Positions 1 through 10,113 of a stretch of DNA of 64,000 nt are shown here, in pieces. The notes beneath the pieces were generated by a model. That model was not told where the DNA came from. It saw nothing but the letters and a program-made list of their open reading frames with translations, and ran no database searches. The DNA lies in NCBI GenBank assembly GCA_963082875.1, contig OY720103.1, positions 682,001-746,000 of the forward strand, read 5' to 3'. Each line of letters opens with the position of its first letter. Within the stretch, counting starts at the first letter, position 1. This stretch comes from Corella eumyota. Its lineage: Eukaryota > Chordata > Ascidiacea > Phlebobranchia > Corellidae. The position numbers and the translations under genes were made by a program.

Positions 1-3000
1 TTTAAGATTGCGAGACTTTTACTCAAATGAGTCTGATGTGAGATGTAAACCTCGGGACTTGGAAGCTACAAAAAGTCAAATAGTTTTTAAGGTATATTAA
101 TCTAATAGTTAAACAAATGCTACTTATTAAAAATTTATAATACTGTTTAACCTATTATCGTATATTTTTCATAACACCTTACTCAAAGATATTTTGATAT
201 TAAAACTAAACCCAGGACCTTTTCTAGTGAACATAATGTTTTAAAAGGTAACTTAGCTTTTTTTTAATTTACAAAATGTTATTAATAATCCACACTTTTA
301 ACAAGAAAGTTGATGTAATAACAAAGTTTTTACCCTAATGTGTAACAAGTTCTTACCTTGACTTGTTCTAGAATGTCGGGGCCGAACAATAACTTCGGGT
401 CGTGTCGACAAAATCTCATCAAACTATCTCGATGATGAGGTTCTAGTAATTGTGAACATCCAATCACGTTTGAGCCATAAAAGATTCGACATCCGACCTC
501 ATTTGTGACGTAACAATGCTTCACCTCGTGATTCTGAAATCTAAATAAAAAAAATTGATTAATGATTTAATTAACCACATTTAGGGAACAGTAAGTTTCT
601 TATAATTACTATTAAAATGAGCTAAAAATAAAATAATTTAAAAAATAATTTAAATACCTGATTTTAACAACAAGACGAGTTGCATCTTTTGGTTGTCCAG
701 CTCCAACCTCCATATTTCTCCTGGATAACATTTTAGATTAAAAGATTTTAAAACTAAAAATGTCTTAAATCTAAAATACAAAGTATCTGCAGTTTTTGTT
801 ATGTCAAAGACAATTTTGCCAAGTTTTATTAGGTCGGAGATGTAAAGTTAAGCGGGAGCATGATGTAGTGGTAAGAACACTTGCTACACTACCATGAGGT
901 TGTGGGTTCAATCCCCACTGCTCACATGCTGTAGCAGCCTTGAGTAAGGTGCTATAAACGGTACAAACTCCTGCAGAGCCAGTACTACTTATTCAGCAGC
1001 ATAGTTATCGGGCAATTGTAATCTATAATATTCCAAACTGGCACAGGCAACTCGAGACTGGGTCGGAGTAACTGATGTTACTTTATGTTTAGGTTGCGCA
1101 TTCGACCTTCCCACATCGAGGATAAAGATATAAACAAAAAAAAGCTTGTACTGTAATGGTTTCTACCTTAATGGTTCTGGTGAATTAGAATGACTTTCTT
1201 CTGAATCTGGGTCCAAAGGATCTTTGACCAAGTTCATCAACTGCTCCAGATCAAGATCCTCCGATGGCTGAAAAATAATTTAAAAATCGTTGTCTGCAAA
1301 TTTATTGTAATCGTGATACTCTTACTAGGTATATAAACAAAATAGATCGTTTAGAGATCTTATAACAATTTTTAACAAGAAAATTAAAAGAATAACAATG
1401 TTAAAACAATGTAAAACACAATGCCCTACCTCTTGTGGTGATCGCATTTCCCACAATGGAGTTTCAGGTCTTCCGAATCTCGGACTAATTTGAGGATAAC
1501 CAGAGTTTTGGGAGTATACAGAACTTCCAGGGTAAACAGAACTTGTATCTGATGGAGGATAATAGGAGCTGGTGTCAGACACAGTATACACAGAACTTGT
1601 GTCACAACTCTCATTGCCAAACAGCTGAGAAACAATTTAATCAGTTATCTTTATTTATAATTTTTTTTGTATATATCTTTATCCTCGCTGCGGGAAGGTC
1701 GATTGCCCAACCCAAACAAAGTAACAACATTTACTCCAACCCAGATTCGAGTTGGCTCCGGCAGTTTAGGATATTATATAGATTATAATTGCCAGATAAT
1801 TAAGCTGCGGAATAAGTGCTGGCTTAGCAGGAGTTTACCATTTAAAGCACCTTACTTAAGGGCACTACAGCATGAGAGCAGCGAGGTTTAAACCCACGAC
1901 CTCATGTAGTATAGAAAGTGTTCTGACCACTTCTTTATAGTTAAAGCTGCAACTCCTTATTTCTGTTAAAAAAAGTGAAACAAAAATTATATTTTTAATG
2001 AAGTTTTACCTCACTATGAACTGAAGAAGATGATTGTCCGTATTGTTGTTGAAGATATTGTTGATCTTCGTGATAATAATTATTATACATTGAAGTTACA
2101 TCATAACCTTGTGCTGCATGTTGTTCTAAAACATTTCATATTTTAATTAGCTTAGCGTTTCAAAAGATTTAACTCTTATAGTTAAGTAAAATTTACCTGG
2201 GGTATTGTAAGAGGAATCGGGGTGACTTTTTACTTGCCGAGTTTCTGTAACAACAACAACAAAAATTTGTTTTACAATGTCTTAAAAGTCGTGTTTTGAT
2301 GTTATACAAATATGTTTAAAATATGTTTTTAACAAAAGGAAAGTAACTGCCTCAAGTGTTTTTAAATATTTAAATAAAATATTAATTTTTCCTATAACAT
2401 TATACAGACATCTTGGCAGCTTCATTAACAAACAAACATTGAATGTTAGTCAATCATTAATTTAGTGAAACATGAATTTGCTAGGCCATTGATTTATTCA
2501 TTAATTTGCATTGATAATAATTTGTTTTCACTTTTTATTGTGAAGTGTTCAACCCTTGACACTACGTTGCAATCCTCTTGGTATTGTAAAGACATCATCT
2601 AAACTTTGCCAAAATATTGTGACTACTTGTATTGTGATGGTTTTGTTAGACTATTGTTAATGTGAAACCATTGTAACTAATGTTAAATTGTTGTAGTGAC
2701 CTAATATTTTTGTTAAAGAATTGCTTAAGTGCTGTCATTGTGTTGGACTTAATACGGGGAATTTTGTTCATGTCCTTAAAAGTTTTGAAAGGAAATGAAT
2801 GATCCTGTTTAGTATGATGTCATCGTGGTGTGCATGTAACACTTATAATATTTGTGATAATAAAATCAATTTAAAAAACAAATTTACATATACCTTCAAA
2901 AAACCTTTTTAATTTAAATTTGATTTTTTTCAAGTGTTATTTTTTGAATAAATTTTACACACTTTTGTTACCTGTAAATTCATAAATCCTTCCCCCATCC

Positions 3001-4288
3001 ACATTAATGTCCTTTCTGTAGTTAATTCCATCAGCTCTAGCAAGTGCATTTCTAAAGCGATGTTTTTGAATCGTCGGTTGTTCTTTTTCGGGTCCTGGAG
3101 CCTCTTGGTTCCTTTTAAGGAAAGATAGCACTGCCCATTCCTTATAAATAGATATAAGTTAAAAGTTTATCAACAAATAAATGTTATAAATATAGTTCGG
3201 TATTTATTTATAATTTGAAATACAAAAGATCTTTTTTTAAAAATTATTTCAATTTTTAACACTTCATGTTAAGGATATTGTACGTCATTAAACAATATAG
3301 GCTATATATGGACCGGTTGATTATTAATAAATTTATTGTTAATATAAAATTATTTATAAAATTTGTTTGTATTTAATGAAAGTCAAGAATATGGAGTTTC
3401 GATTAAAGTTTCACAAGCATTATACTCGACCACTTCCTGATATTGAGATTAACAATATGTTTAACAACATGTGATTAGTTTTTACGTTAATATAATATTG
3501 TGCATCTTATCTTAACAAACATGACATAATTTGTTAAACACAATAAAGTAAATTTCAAGGTAATAATTTTGTTAAATATTGAACAAAAAAGTTAAGATAA
3601 TATGCAAATTACCACGTGTTAGCTAAGACATAAAACAACGCGTGGAAATAACGCGTTACATCATGTAAGTTTAATGTGGTATTATGGATCATTAAGCGTG
3701 AAAAACGCGCCCTAATTTTGCTCAAAACAAAGTCCAAAAACAAACAGTGTTAAAAGTTGATTCGTTATATTCTTTTAGCTAGAAATTCCAATAAATAAAA
3801 AATTTATCCTTTTACCTAGGCGTGGAAAATCATTTCTAGTTAGCGTTTTAATAAAAGATATAAAATCACACGAAAAGTTTTATTTGCGACGTTAGCGTTT
3901 ATTTCAAATAGAAAGTCGTGAAAATACCTGAAACATTTGAAACCCGGGCGGTAATACTTCGTTAGCGCGAGGAGCTACTGGCCATGGAATGTAAATAAAT
4001 CTTTTTTCCTGGTCCATGTATCGTAGACCATATCTGTGACGTAATAAAAAGAATGTTATATTCACTAAAGACTTGGCATGCATTTTAAATACAATAAACA
4101 CCCTTAGTTAGTTAATTTCGACAACAATTTAATAATATATTTACGTAACTTTAGTTAATATAAACTTCAGCATAGGTTGATCTTGTTAAAATACCAAAAT
4201 AAATAGAAAAAACTTACTTTCCGTTCTCACAACGTTCCCTTAAAAATGCTGCCAACTTCTGCGGCTCGGCATTTTGTGAAGAAGCCAT
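1..4288 (-). CDS. Interferon regulatory factor (IRF)-like transcription factor, 3' end off the window
   Basis: This is a nuclear DNA-binding regulator of the IRF family. Exons on the minus strand lie at about 4288-4218, 4033-3930, 3140-2972, 2245-2200, 2127-2010, 1624-1430, 1267-1167, 723-660, 541-358 and 52-1. The first three encode an IRF-type DNA-binding domain: the start MASSQNAEPQKLAAFL, then YGLRYMDQEKRF, FIYIPWPVA, EWAVLSF and HRFRNALARADGI. A Ser/Tyr/Gln-rich linker follows. The exon at 541-358 (NEVGCRIFYGSN to FGPDILEQVK) resembles the IRF-association domain, and the reading continues off the left edge. The start is the first ATG, ahead of a good GTAAGT donor. Only two of the five usual tryptophans of the DNA-binding domain are kept (IPW and EWAV). 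Two oppositely oriented SINEs sit in its introns. Family assignment rests on motif similarity; the vertebrate subtype cannot be named. Confidence 0.85.
853..1143 (+). repeat. tRNA-derived SINE, near full length
   Basis: The head has a pol III A box (GATGTAGTGGTAAGAACAC) and B box (GGGTTCAATCCCCA). The body contains AGTAAGGTGCTATAAACGG and ends with GAGACTGGGTCGGAGTAACTG, TCGACCTTCCCACATC and an A-rich tail. It lies in an intron of the IRF-like gene. Similar sequences recur at 1667-1957 (-), 9411-9505 (-), 41905-42115 (+) and 44889-45160 (+), which supports a dispersed SINE family. Confidence 0.8.
1667..1957 (-). repeat. tRNA-derived SINE, near full length, reverse orientation
   Basis: This is the same family as 853-1143, inverted in the neighbouring IRF intron. 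Reading the minus strand, the head is AAGTGGTCAGAACACTTTC, the B-box region is GTGGGTTTAAACCTCGC, then comes AGTAAGGTGCTTTAAATGG, and the tail is CGACCTTCCCGCAGCGAGG. The B box has drifted more than in the plus copy. Confidence 0.75.
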
Positions 4289-6278
4289 TTTATATTTTAT
4301 TACTATTTTAACTTAATTATCTAAGCACACAAGTTAGGTTTAGGCTTAAATAATGAAATTCCTGACGTTTAAACGTGCTTATATAGCAGCGGGTTAAAAT
4401 ATCGGCAAGATATATTTACATTGAATAACGTTTGAATTATAAATAAAACTTGCAGCCTACGTTAACGTTGTACAAGTTGCTTAAATACTACAACTATAAG
4501 AAGGTATGGTAGGAAGGTAGTTGCTAAATGCGTGGTCTATTTTGACTTAGCCTAGTTTCTTGCAAAAGTAGATGCTTAGATGTAGTTCATTGAGTGACAA
4601 AGCAGAATTTGAACCACAAAAGTCGTTTACGCGCTATTGATAAACTAAACGAATACAAACCAAAATAAAACGAGTCGGTCACACAACTCGTGGTCTTTAA
4701 CACGACAAAGTTACACTAATTTAATATAAGATATATAACGACGTGCCTACTAATTTTAACGTGCCAACTAATTTTAAAAACACAAGATAAGCTAAAATTT
4801 TGTACTTTTTAAACGCTTAATAAAAGCAGAACTAATTTAAACAGCATCAGGAACTCTATACTTTCGAATTTTAAAGTAAATATGCTACTTACTAGATGAA
4901 CTTAACGACATAAACACTCTCACAAATTAAACCCAACTTTTAAAATACCTAGAACATTCATTAATATCGTATTTTTGCAACTACCTTGGTATTGATTTTT
5001 ACAGATTATCAAACATACCCAGTTAAAAGATTACAACAAAATAAATGATTAACTTATTCGAAAGCTTTTGCTAAACTGGGCCACAAAGAACGTAATAATC
5101 ACGTTTAAACAACTAGGGTATTTTTATATTCCACGTTTGCCTTTTTCTTTTTAAAATTATCTTGTGACGCATTCCAGGAAAGAAGGGGTTCATTTTTTAC
5201 CAATTTTTTATAGTTTAGCATATGACCAATCACAGTAAAAATTTAAGAATTTAAAAGCAAACTAGAGGTTAATGAAAAATACCTATATACAAGCGCTCAA
5301 ATGTTATTTCTTAACTATTTAAATTTTAAAATGAAACAGTATTAGTTATAGCAAACATATCCTAATAAACCATATTCACAAATGAACATTTTTGTAACTA
5401 TAACGGGTTATTATAGTAAAATCAGTGTCGTAATTTTCCAGTGAAGCGGGTTTTTGTATTGTGGTTAAAATATGAGGTGGGGTTAAACGAAATGGGACGG
5501 CCCCCAATTACCATATTATTAAACACTATTTCGACATGCAATGACGTTAAAAAAATTAACTTCTATTCTTTAAAACAAAGTGGTTATAATTCCCTATATT
5601 AAGATTCTACAAAATCTATAGAATTACAAAAAAAACCTAAATAATCACCAACTTAATTAGAATTACGTAGTATGTATTGTTTTGGATAATGTAATTTGTT
5701 AAGTTAACACTTGACAATAGATTTTATTTTGAAAATATTCTTTATAAATGACGTCACGAAATTTCCCGGTTTTTATATTAAAATGTAAATAAATAAGCGC
5801 GGCCACGTGGAAGAATTCGCTTATATCTGGGCGTAGGAGATATTTTTATATATTGTAAAATATAAATAGCTGAATAGAAAAATCCCCTATTGTGTGAAGA
5901 TGAGTTTAATAACAATGCAGTCTATATAAGTGCACATTGTTTCTCTTTTTAATGCGATTGACAGCAAAGTTTAATATTTGAACTCACCCTTTATACGTGA
6001 AAGACAACTACCATTTAATCAAAATTTTTTAATCAAATTTAACTTCGTCTTAAAACTATTTGATATCACTTTACTCAATAGCCCTAGCAGCAGTAGGAAT
6101 CAAACTTGGGATATCTAGTTCTTGATAAAGCCTTTAAGTCTTTTCTCATGCCTTTGTAAGTTGATAACATTTAAAAAAAGTTTAAATGGGGGTAGATATA
6201 TTTATTTAAAGTAAACATCATCGGAATTTTGGCAGTCGGAGCAATAAAACAAATTATTTAAAACAAGATTCACTGACG
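4289..6278. other. Intergenic: upstream region of the IRF-like gene and 3' flank of RBBP5
   Basis: AT-rich DNA with no credible exon on either strand. It must hold the IRF promoter. Visible elements are a CRE palindrome next to a near-kappaB site (5749-5767), an E-box CACGTG at about 5803, and a degraded SINE-like fragment near 6065-6160 (minus strand, B-box-like TTTGATTCC). Confidence 0.6.
5749..5767. promoter_or_regulatory. CRE palindrome abutting a near-consensus kappaB site
   Basis: TGACGTCA at 5749-5756 is a perfect CRE/ATF palindrome. GAAATTTCCC at 5758-5767 reads GGGAAATTTC on the other strand, one base off the GGGRNNYYCC consensus. The pair lies about 1.46 kb upstream of the IRF-like start. 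Function is inferred from motif match only. Confidence 0.3.
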
Positions 6279-9200
6279 TCATAAATCGGCGATCGTCGTT
6301 CCCATGCTGATGACGTCATCAGTTTTCAGTTGCCGAGTTTTGTTCGTCCGGTTTTTGTCTAAAAAAACAAATTTACAAAATCGAGAAATTAATTTAAAGT
6401 TCTCTATCATCTTAAACTGTATGTTGGTTTCGGAGAACATCGATGGTAAGTACTGCTAGCACCTTACTTAAGGATGTTATGGAAACAAGAGAAATCAAAC
6501 CAAAGACCTCATGTGTTGATGCCTTTAACTGAGTAACAACTTTAACTTATCGATTTACTTTCTTTTGGTGGTTTTCCAACTTTGTTTCTCGTTGTGTTTG
6601 AATTTTTCTTTTTATTTTTCTTTGTTCCGGAAATGAGAGGGTGTTCTTCACCACCCGGGGTGCCATCGAGCTTTATATTTTGAACCTAGGAAAACATTTT
6701 TATTTTTAATTTATCCTCAATATGAGCAGCCTAGTTTTTTTAAGTCCTCATGTTATATACAGCTTAATAAAATTTTGTTTTTTAGAAATCGAAGATAGTT
6801 TTCCTGATACCTGATTGGTTGGATCAGTTGGAGGGAGGAGAATGTTTTCTTCCGGTTCATCGATTTCTGGAGAGATTGGAAGAAACTCGAGAGATTCAGG
6901 ATCTTGCTCATCTTCATCACTTTAAAAATAAACATTTTATTGTTTTAGAAATAGTAAAAGGTAAGAAAGTTTTAGTTACAATTTTAGTGGCCACAGATTA
7001 TGATTTGGGAGAAATAAGGAATGCCAGTTTTAGGGGTATTTCTAAGACAACCCATAAACACCCCTTTGGTCCTGGGGCCTTGTATGGTTATTACCCTTAG
7101 GTGATAATGTTAAAGGAAGTAGGAAACAGAGAGAGGGTTATCATTTAGACTTAAGTATAAAATCTTTTTTATAAGAATTTTGACCTGCTGCAGAAAGCTC
7201 GGATTGGATCAATCCTCGTCACGTCGACCATGACATCATCTTCCTCATTCAACTTCCCTTTCTGCTCCTCCTCCTCTTTATCCGAGTCATATTCATCAAA
7301 CTCTGACTCCCTCTCGTCGTACTCAACATTCTCATCCAATTCACTGAAGTCTGGAGCAAAGGCACTCCAATTTTCCTAATCATTTAAAGTGAAAGTGTTA
7401 TTGGAAAATTATAAATCAATAAACACTGTAAACTATACTAAATTTAAAGAGGATTAAATGGACATTTCAGGTCTAAAACATAGTCTTATATAATGTAAGA
7501 ATAAGTTTAAAGTGGTGCAATACGTGAAGCAGTAAAAAAAATATTTTATAAACTTACAACTTGGTTTTGAGCCCAAACTGAGACAACTCCACTTGAAATT
7601 GAACACAACATTGGTCTAATTGGATGCCACTAAATGTTAAAGAAAACACAGAAATAAGAATTAATCGAAAAACTGACCTTTTAAATACACAAAAAACACT
7701 TAGAACAAAAGTTCTTACAACAACGTCAAGCAGTTGTTCTCCTCTCATTCCCTGCAGGATTTTCACTAAGTTTCCAACACTTTTCTCCCAGATATAAAGT
7801 TGATGTTGCTTGGCTGAGCCAGCACAAATAAATTCACCATCCCCCGAGAAACAACATTTCTTCCAAGGGGTCCTTTAAAATAAAACTTGTTGATATTATA
7901 GGTTAATTATATCTCCTTATAGATGATGTAGTCTTATTCTTCTTCCAGATAATCTAATAATCTAGATACAGATTAGCATACAAATATTAGTTTGCAGTTT
8001 CAAACCAAATGTTAACTTACATTTGTACAAAACAAACCTCAAATTTTATTAAAATTTAAGAAAGATTGTAAACAAAATAATTGTGAACCTGTTGACAAGA
8101 TCTTGAAGTTTTTGTATTGGTTCTGGTTCACCTCCCTTCCCGCACATCATCACTTCTTTACCATCATAAACTCTGATTATTCGATCAGCTGTGTTCACAA
8201 GAAAGCAACTAAAAACAAGTTAATACAAACTAATCATACAGCTTTATGATGGCTCTTGTGCATAATCTACTGGCCAACATTTTAATGTCAGGTTGTGCAA
8301 AAAACATGCAAAGAAATTGTGTAAAGTTGCAATTTGTTTAGTTCATTGCAAAAGTAAATTAAAACCAAATACAATCTCTTTGTCAAAAAAGGAATTTTTT
8401 CCACTTACGATCCTTTTTTAGCGAATTCAATTTGTTTGATAGCAACATTAGCAGTGCCAGTAGTTACACGAAATGAAGCAATAATCTTCATAGTTTTCAC
8501 TTTAATCACTGCAATCTTTCCTTTTGAGTTTCCAGTGTAAATATGATCACCTCGTCGGTCAAATGATGCAACCACGTTACTTTCAGTCTAAAACAAAGTT
8601 TATGTTAGTGCACGAATTTATCTTTTTATTTTTATGTAACTTTAAAAAAAGGTTGACCATATGACCTAAGCATAATGCTAAAACTTTAGGCAATTTCTGT
8701 TAATTACCTCATCAATTAAAGGAAGTGTAACATTATTTCCCGACCCCAATAAAACCGGTGATGGTTTAAGAGGACAAACTAATATTTTATCAGCATCTCG
8801 AGATGCAAATTGAACTTTCATGATAGGGGAAGGAAATCTGTATGTGTGCAAACATTCTCCACTTAGAACATCCCAGATACAAACTAGATTGTCGGTTGCT
8901 GCAGATACGATACGGCGACCACTGCGGGACCAACTAAAAAAAAAAAAAAATAATTCAAAACTAGTCGATAGCCCTTCCTATAGTCGGGTACTCAAGTGTC
9001 TTAGACACATGCAACTTTAAAGCAATATTTGCTAGAGTTATTTCACCCTTGCACCACAAACAACAATGTTATTTATTTTGTAGGCCCAGAAGTTAAACAT
9101 GCATATATATATTTACATTGACCACTTAGCTTTATTATATAAAGACAGGCCCTTACAAACAAACTCTAATTATTTTTGAATTTTACTGATATTCCCACCT

Positions 9201-9759
9201 TAGAAAACACACTGGGTGAGCGTGGGCATTGTAAACTTTTGCAATCCCTCTTGTAAGAAAATCCCACACAACAATTCTTCCATCATTACATCCCACCGCT
9301 AATAATGTTCCACGTCTGTTGAATGTGCAAGTTACTGCCATTGAACCTAGGTAAAAATGTAAGACATTATGATTGAGATTAAGCTAGGACAACTAGAATA
9401 CAAAAGGTAATGTCTGAGACTAGTGGGGGATTGAACCGATGACTTCATGTGTAGTGTAGCAAGTGTTCTTACCACTACACCATGCGGCCAGTTTAAACTA
9501 CCACCAAGCATGTGAGTATTTAAAATCAATATTAGTATGGGTATTAGTCCTATAATAATAATAAGTCCAAGTTTAAGTATTACTTGCTTTAAGTTTAAAT
9601 TTGTTTAAATTTACCTGTGTCTAGTGTTCCATCTGCTTGTTCTGGGTAATTCTGCCCAAATGATTCTGAAAAAAAAAACATTAAAGAATTGATAAAATTT
9701 ATATGAATTTTAATAAATTTTACACACCAAAAAGACTTACCTAGTAATTCTAAATTCAT
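6279..9759 (-). CDS. RBBP5: RBBP5, WD40 subunit of COMPASS/MLL histone H3K4 methyltransferase complexes
   Basis: RBBP5 is a nuclear scaffold that pairs with ASH2L to stimulate SET1/MLL methylation of H3 lysine 4. The minus-strand exons give MNLELLESFGQNYPEQADGT, then WD repeats (LLAVGCNDGRIVVWDFLTRG, VCIWDVLSGECLHTY, NVVASFDRRGDHIYTGNSKG, RIIRVYDGKE, LVNRTPWKKCCFSGDGEF, VVSVWAQNQVENWSAFAPDF). The acidic hinge with ENVEYDERESEFDEYDSD, the part of the human protein that binds ASH2L and MLL, follows, then DGTPGGEEHPLISG and the C-terminal ISMGTTIADL, which matches the human ending GGAISELL in character. The last exon is 6358-6279, joined in phase from a donor at 6558. The start at 9759 encodes the family's conserved N terminus. 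A TTTAG acceptor about 40 bases upstream could be a 5'UTR intron or spliced-leader site. Repeat insertions occupy three introns. Confidence 0.95.
6430..6545 (-). repeat. Degraded SINE fragment in the last RBBP5 intron
   Basis: On the minus strand this reads CATGAGGTCTTTGGTTTGAT, then TAAGTAAGGTGCTAGCAG. These correspond to the B-box region and first body block of the SINE at 853-1143. The head and tail are lost or unrecognisable. Confidence 0.5.
8965..9150 (+). repeat. Short interspersed repeat (MITE-like family), copy 1
   Basis: Shared blocks are GTCGATAGCCCTTCCTATAG at the left, then TTTCACCCTTGCACCACAAA and TTATTTATTTTGTAGGCC, then an ACATGCATATATATATTTAC-like stretch and AGCTTTATTATATAA. 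Related copies lie at 26802-26975, 27665-27882 (-), 28174-28335 and 44427-44628. This copy is in an RBBP5 intron. No coding capacity is visible. Confidence 0.65.
9411..9505 (-). repeat. 5'-head fragment of the tRNA-derived SINE
   Basis: The minus strand reads GCATGGTGTAGTGGTAAGAA, then CTTGCTACACTACACATGAA, then CGGTTCAATCCCCCACTAG: the A and B boxes of the SINE at 853-1143 without its body. It lies in an RBBP5 intron. Confidence 0.65.
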
Positions 9760-10113
9760 GTTGGTGTTAGTGTCATATACTTTTACAAAGTTTTACAAAA
9801 ATCTAAACAAAAAAGAGTATAGATATAAATACAAAAAGCTTCTACCAAAAGTATAAAATAAATACCTAAAATATAAGATCACACAAACTAATAAGTAAAT
9901 AAACTACAGTTGTCATGACAAATAAACTAATTGACAATTACAATTTTACAATAAATATAACCTTTCAGTAAATATAAAATTATTTTATAAATTAATTGAT
10001 GTACAATAACATTTTTGGCAGAGCAAATAAATTTATAAAATGTGTAAATATATTTCAATGATGTTTTGATATATGGTGCTTATTGTGGTGCAAAAAAAAT
10101 TCTTAGAAACATT
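9760..10113. other. Short spacer between STIL and RBBP5 (same strand)
   Basis: 354 AT-rich bases hold the STIL 3'UTR and the RBBP5 5' leader. A possible trans-splice or 5'UTR acceptor (minus strand TTGTTTAGATTTTTG) sits just before the RBBP5 start. The gap is longer than is usual for tightly packed ascidian operons, so independent transcription is the simpler reading. Confidence 0.5.

Noticed and set aside
3268-3280. A second ATATCCTTAAC-like U12 donor on the minus strand within the IRF-like gene
   Set aside because: It lies in the middle of an intron, not at any exon end, and the adjacent exons join with ordinary GT-AG sites.
6819-7100. 93-codon plus-strand frame opposite RBBP5
   Set aside because: It spans an RBBP5 exon and intron on the other strand and has no homology.
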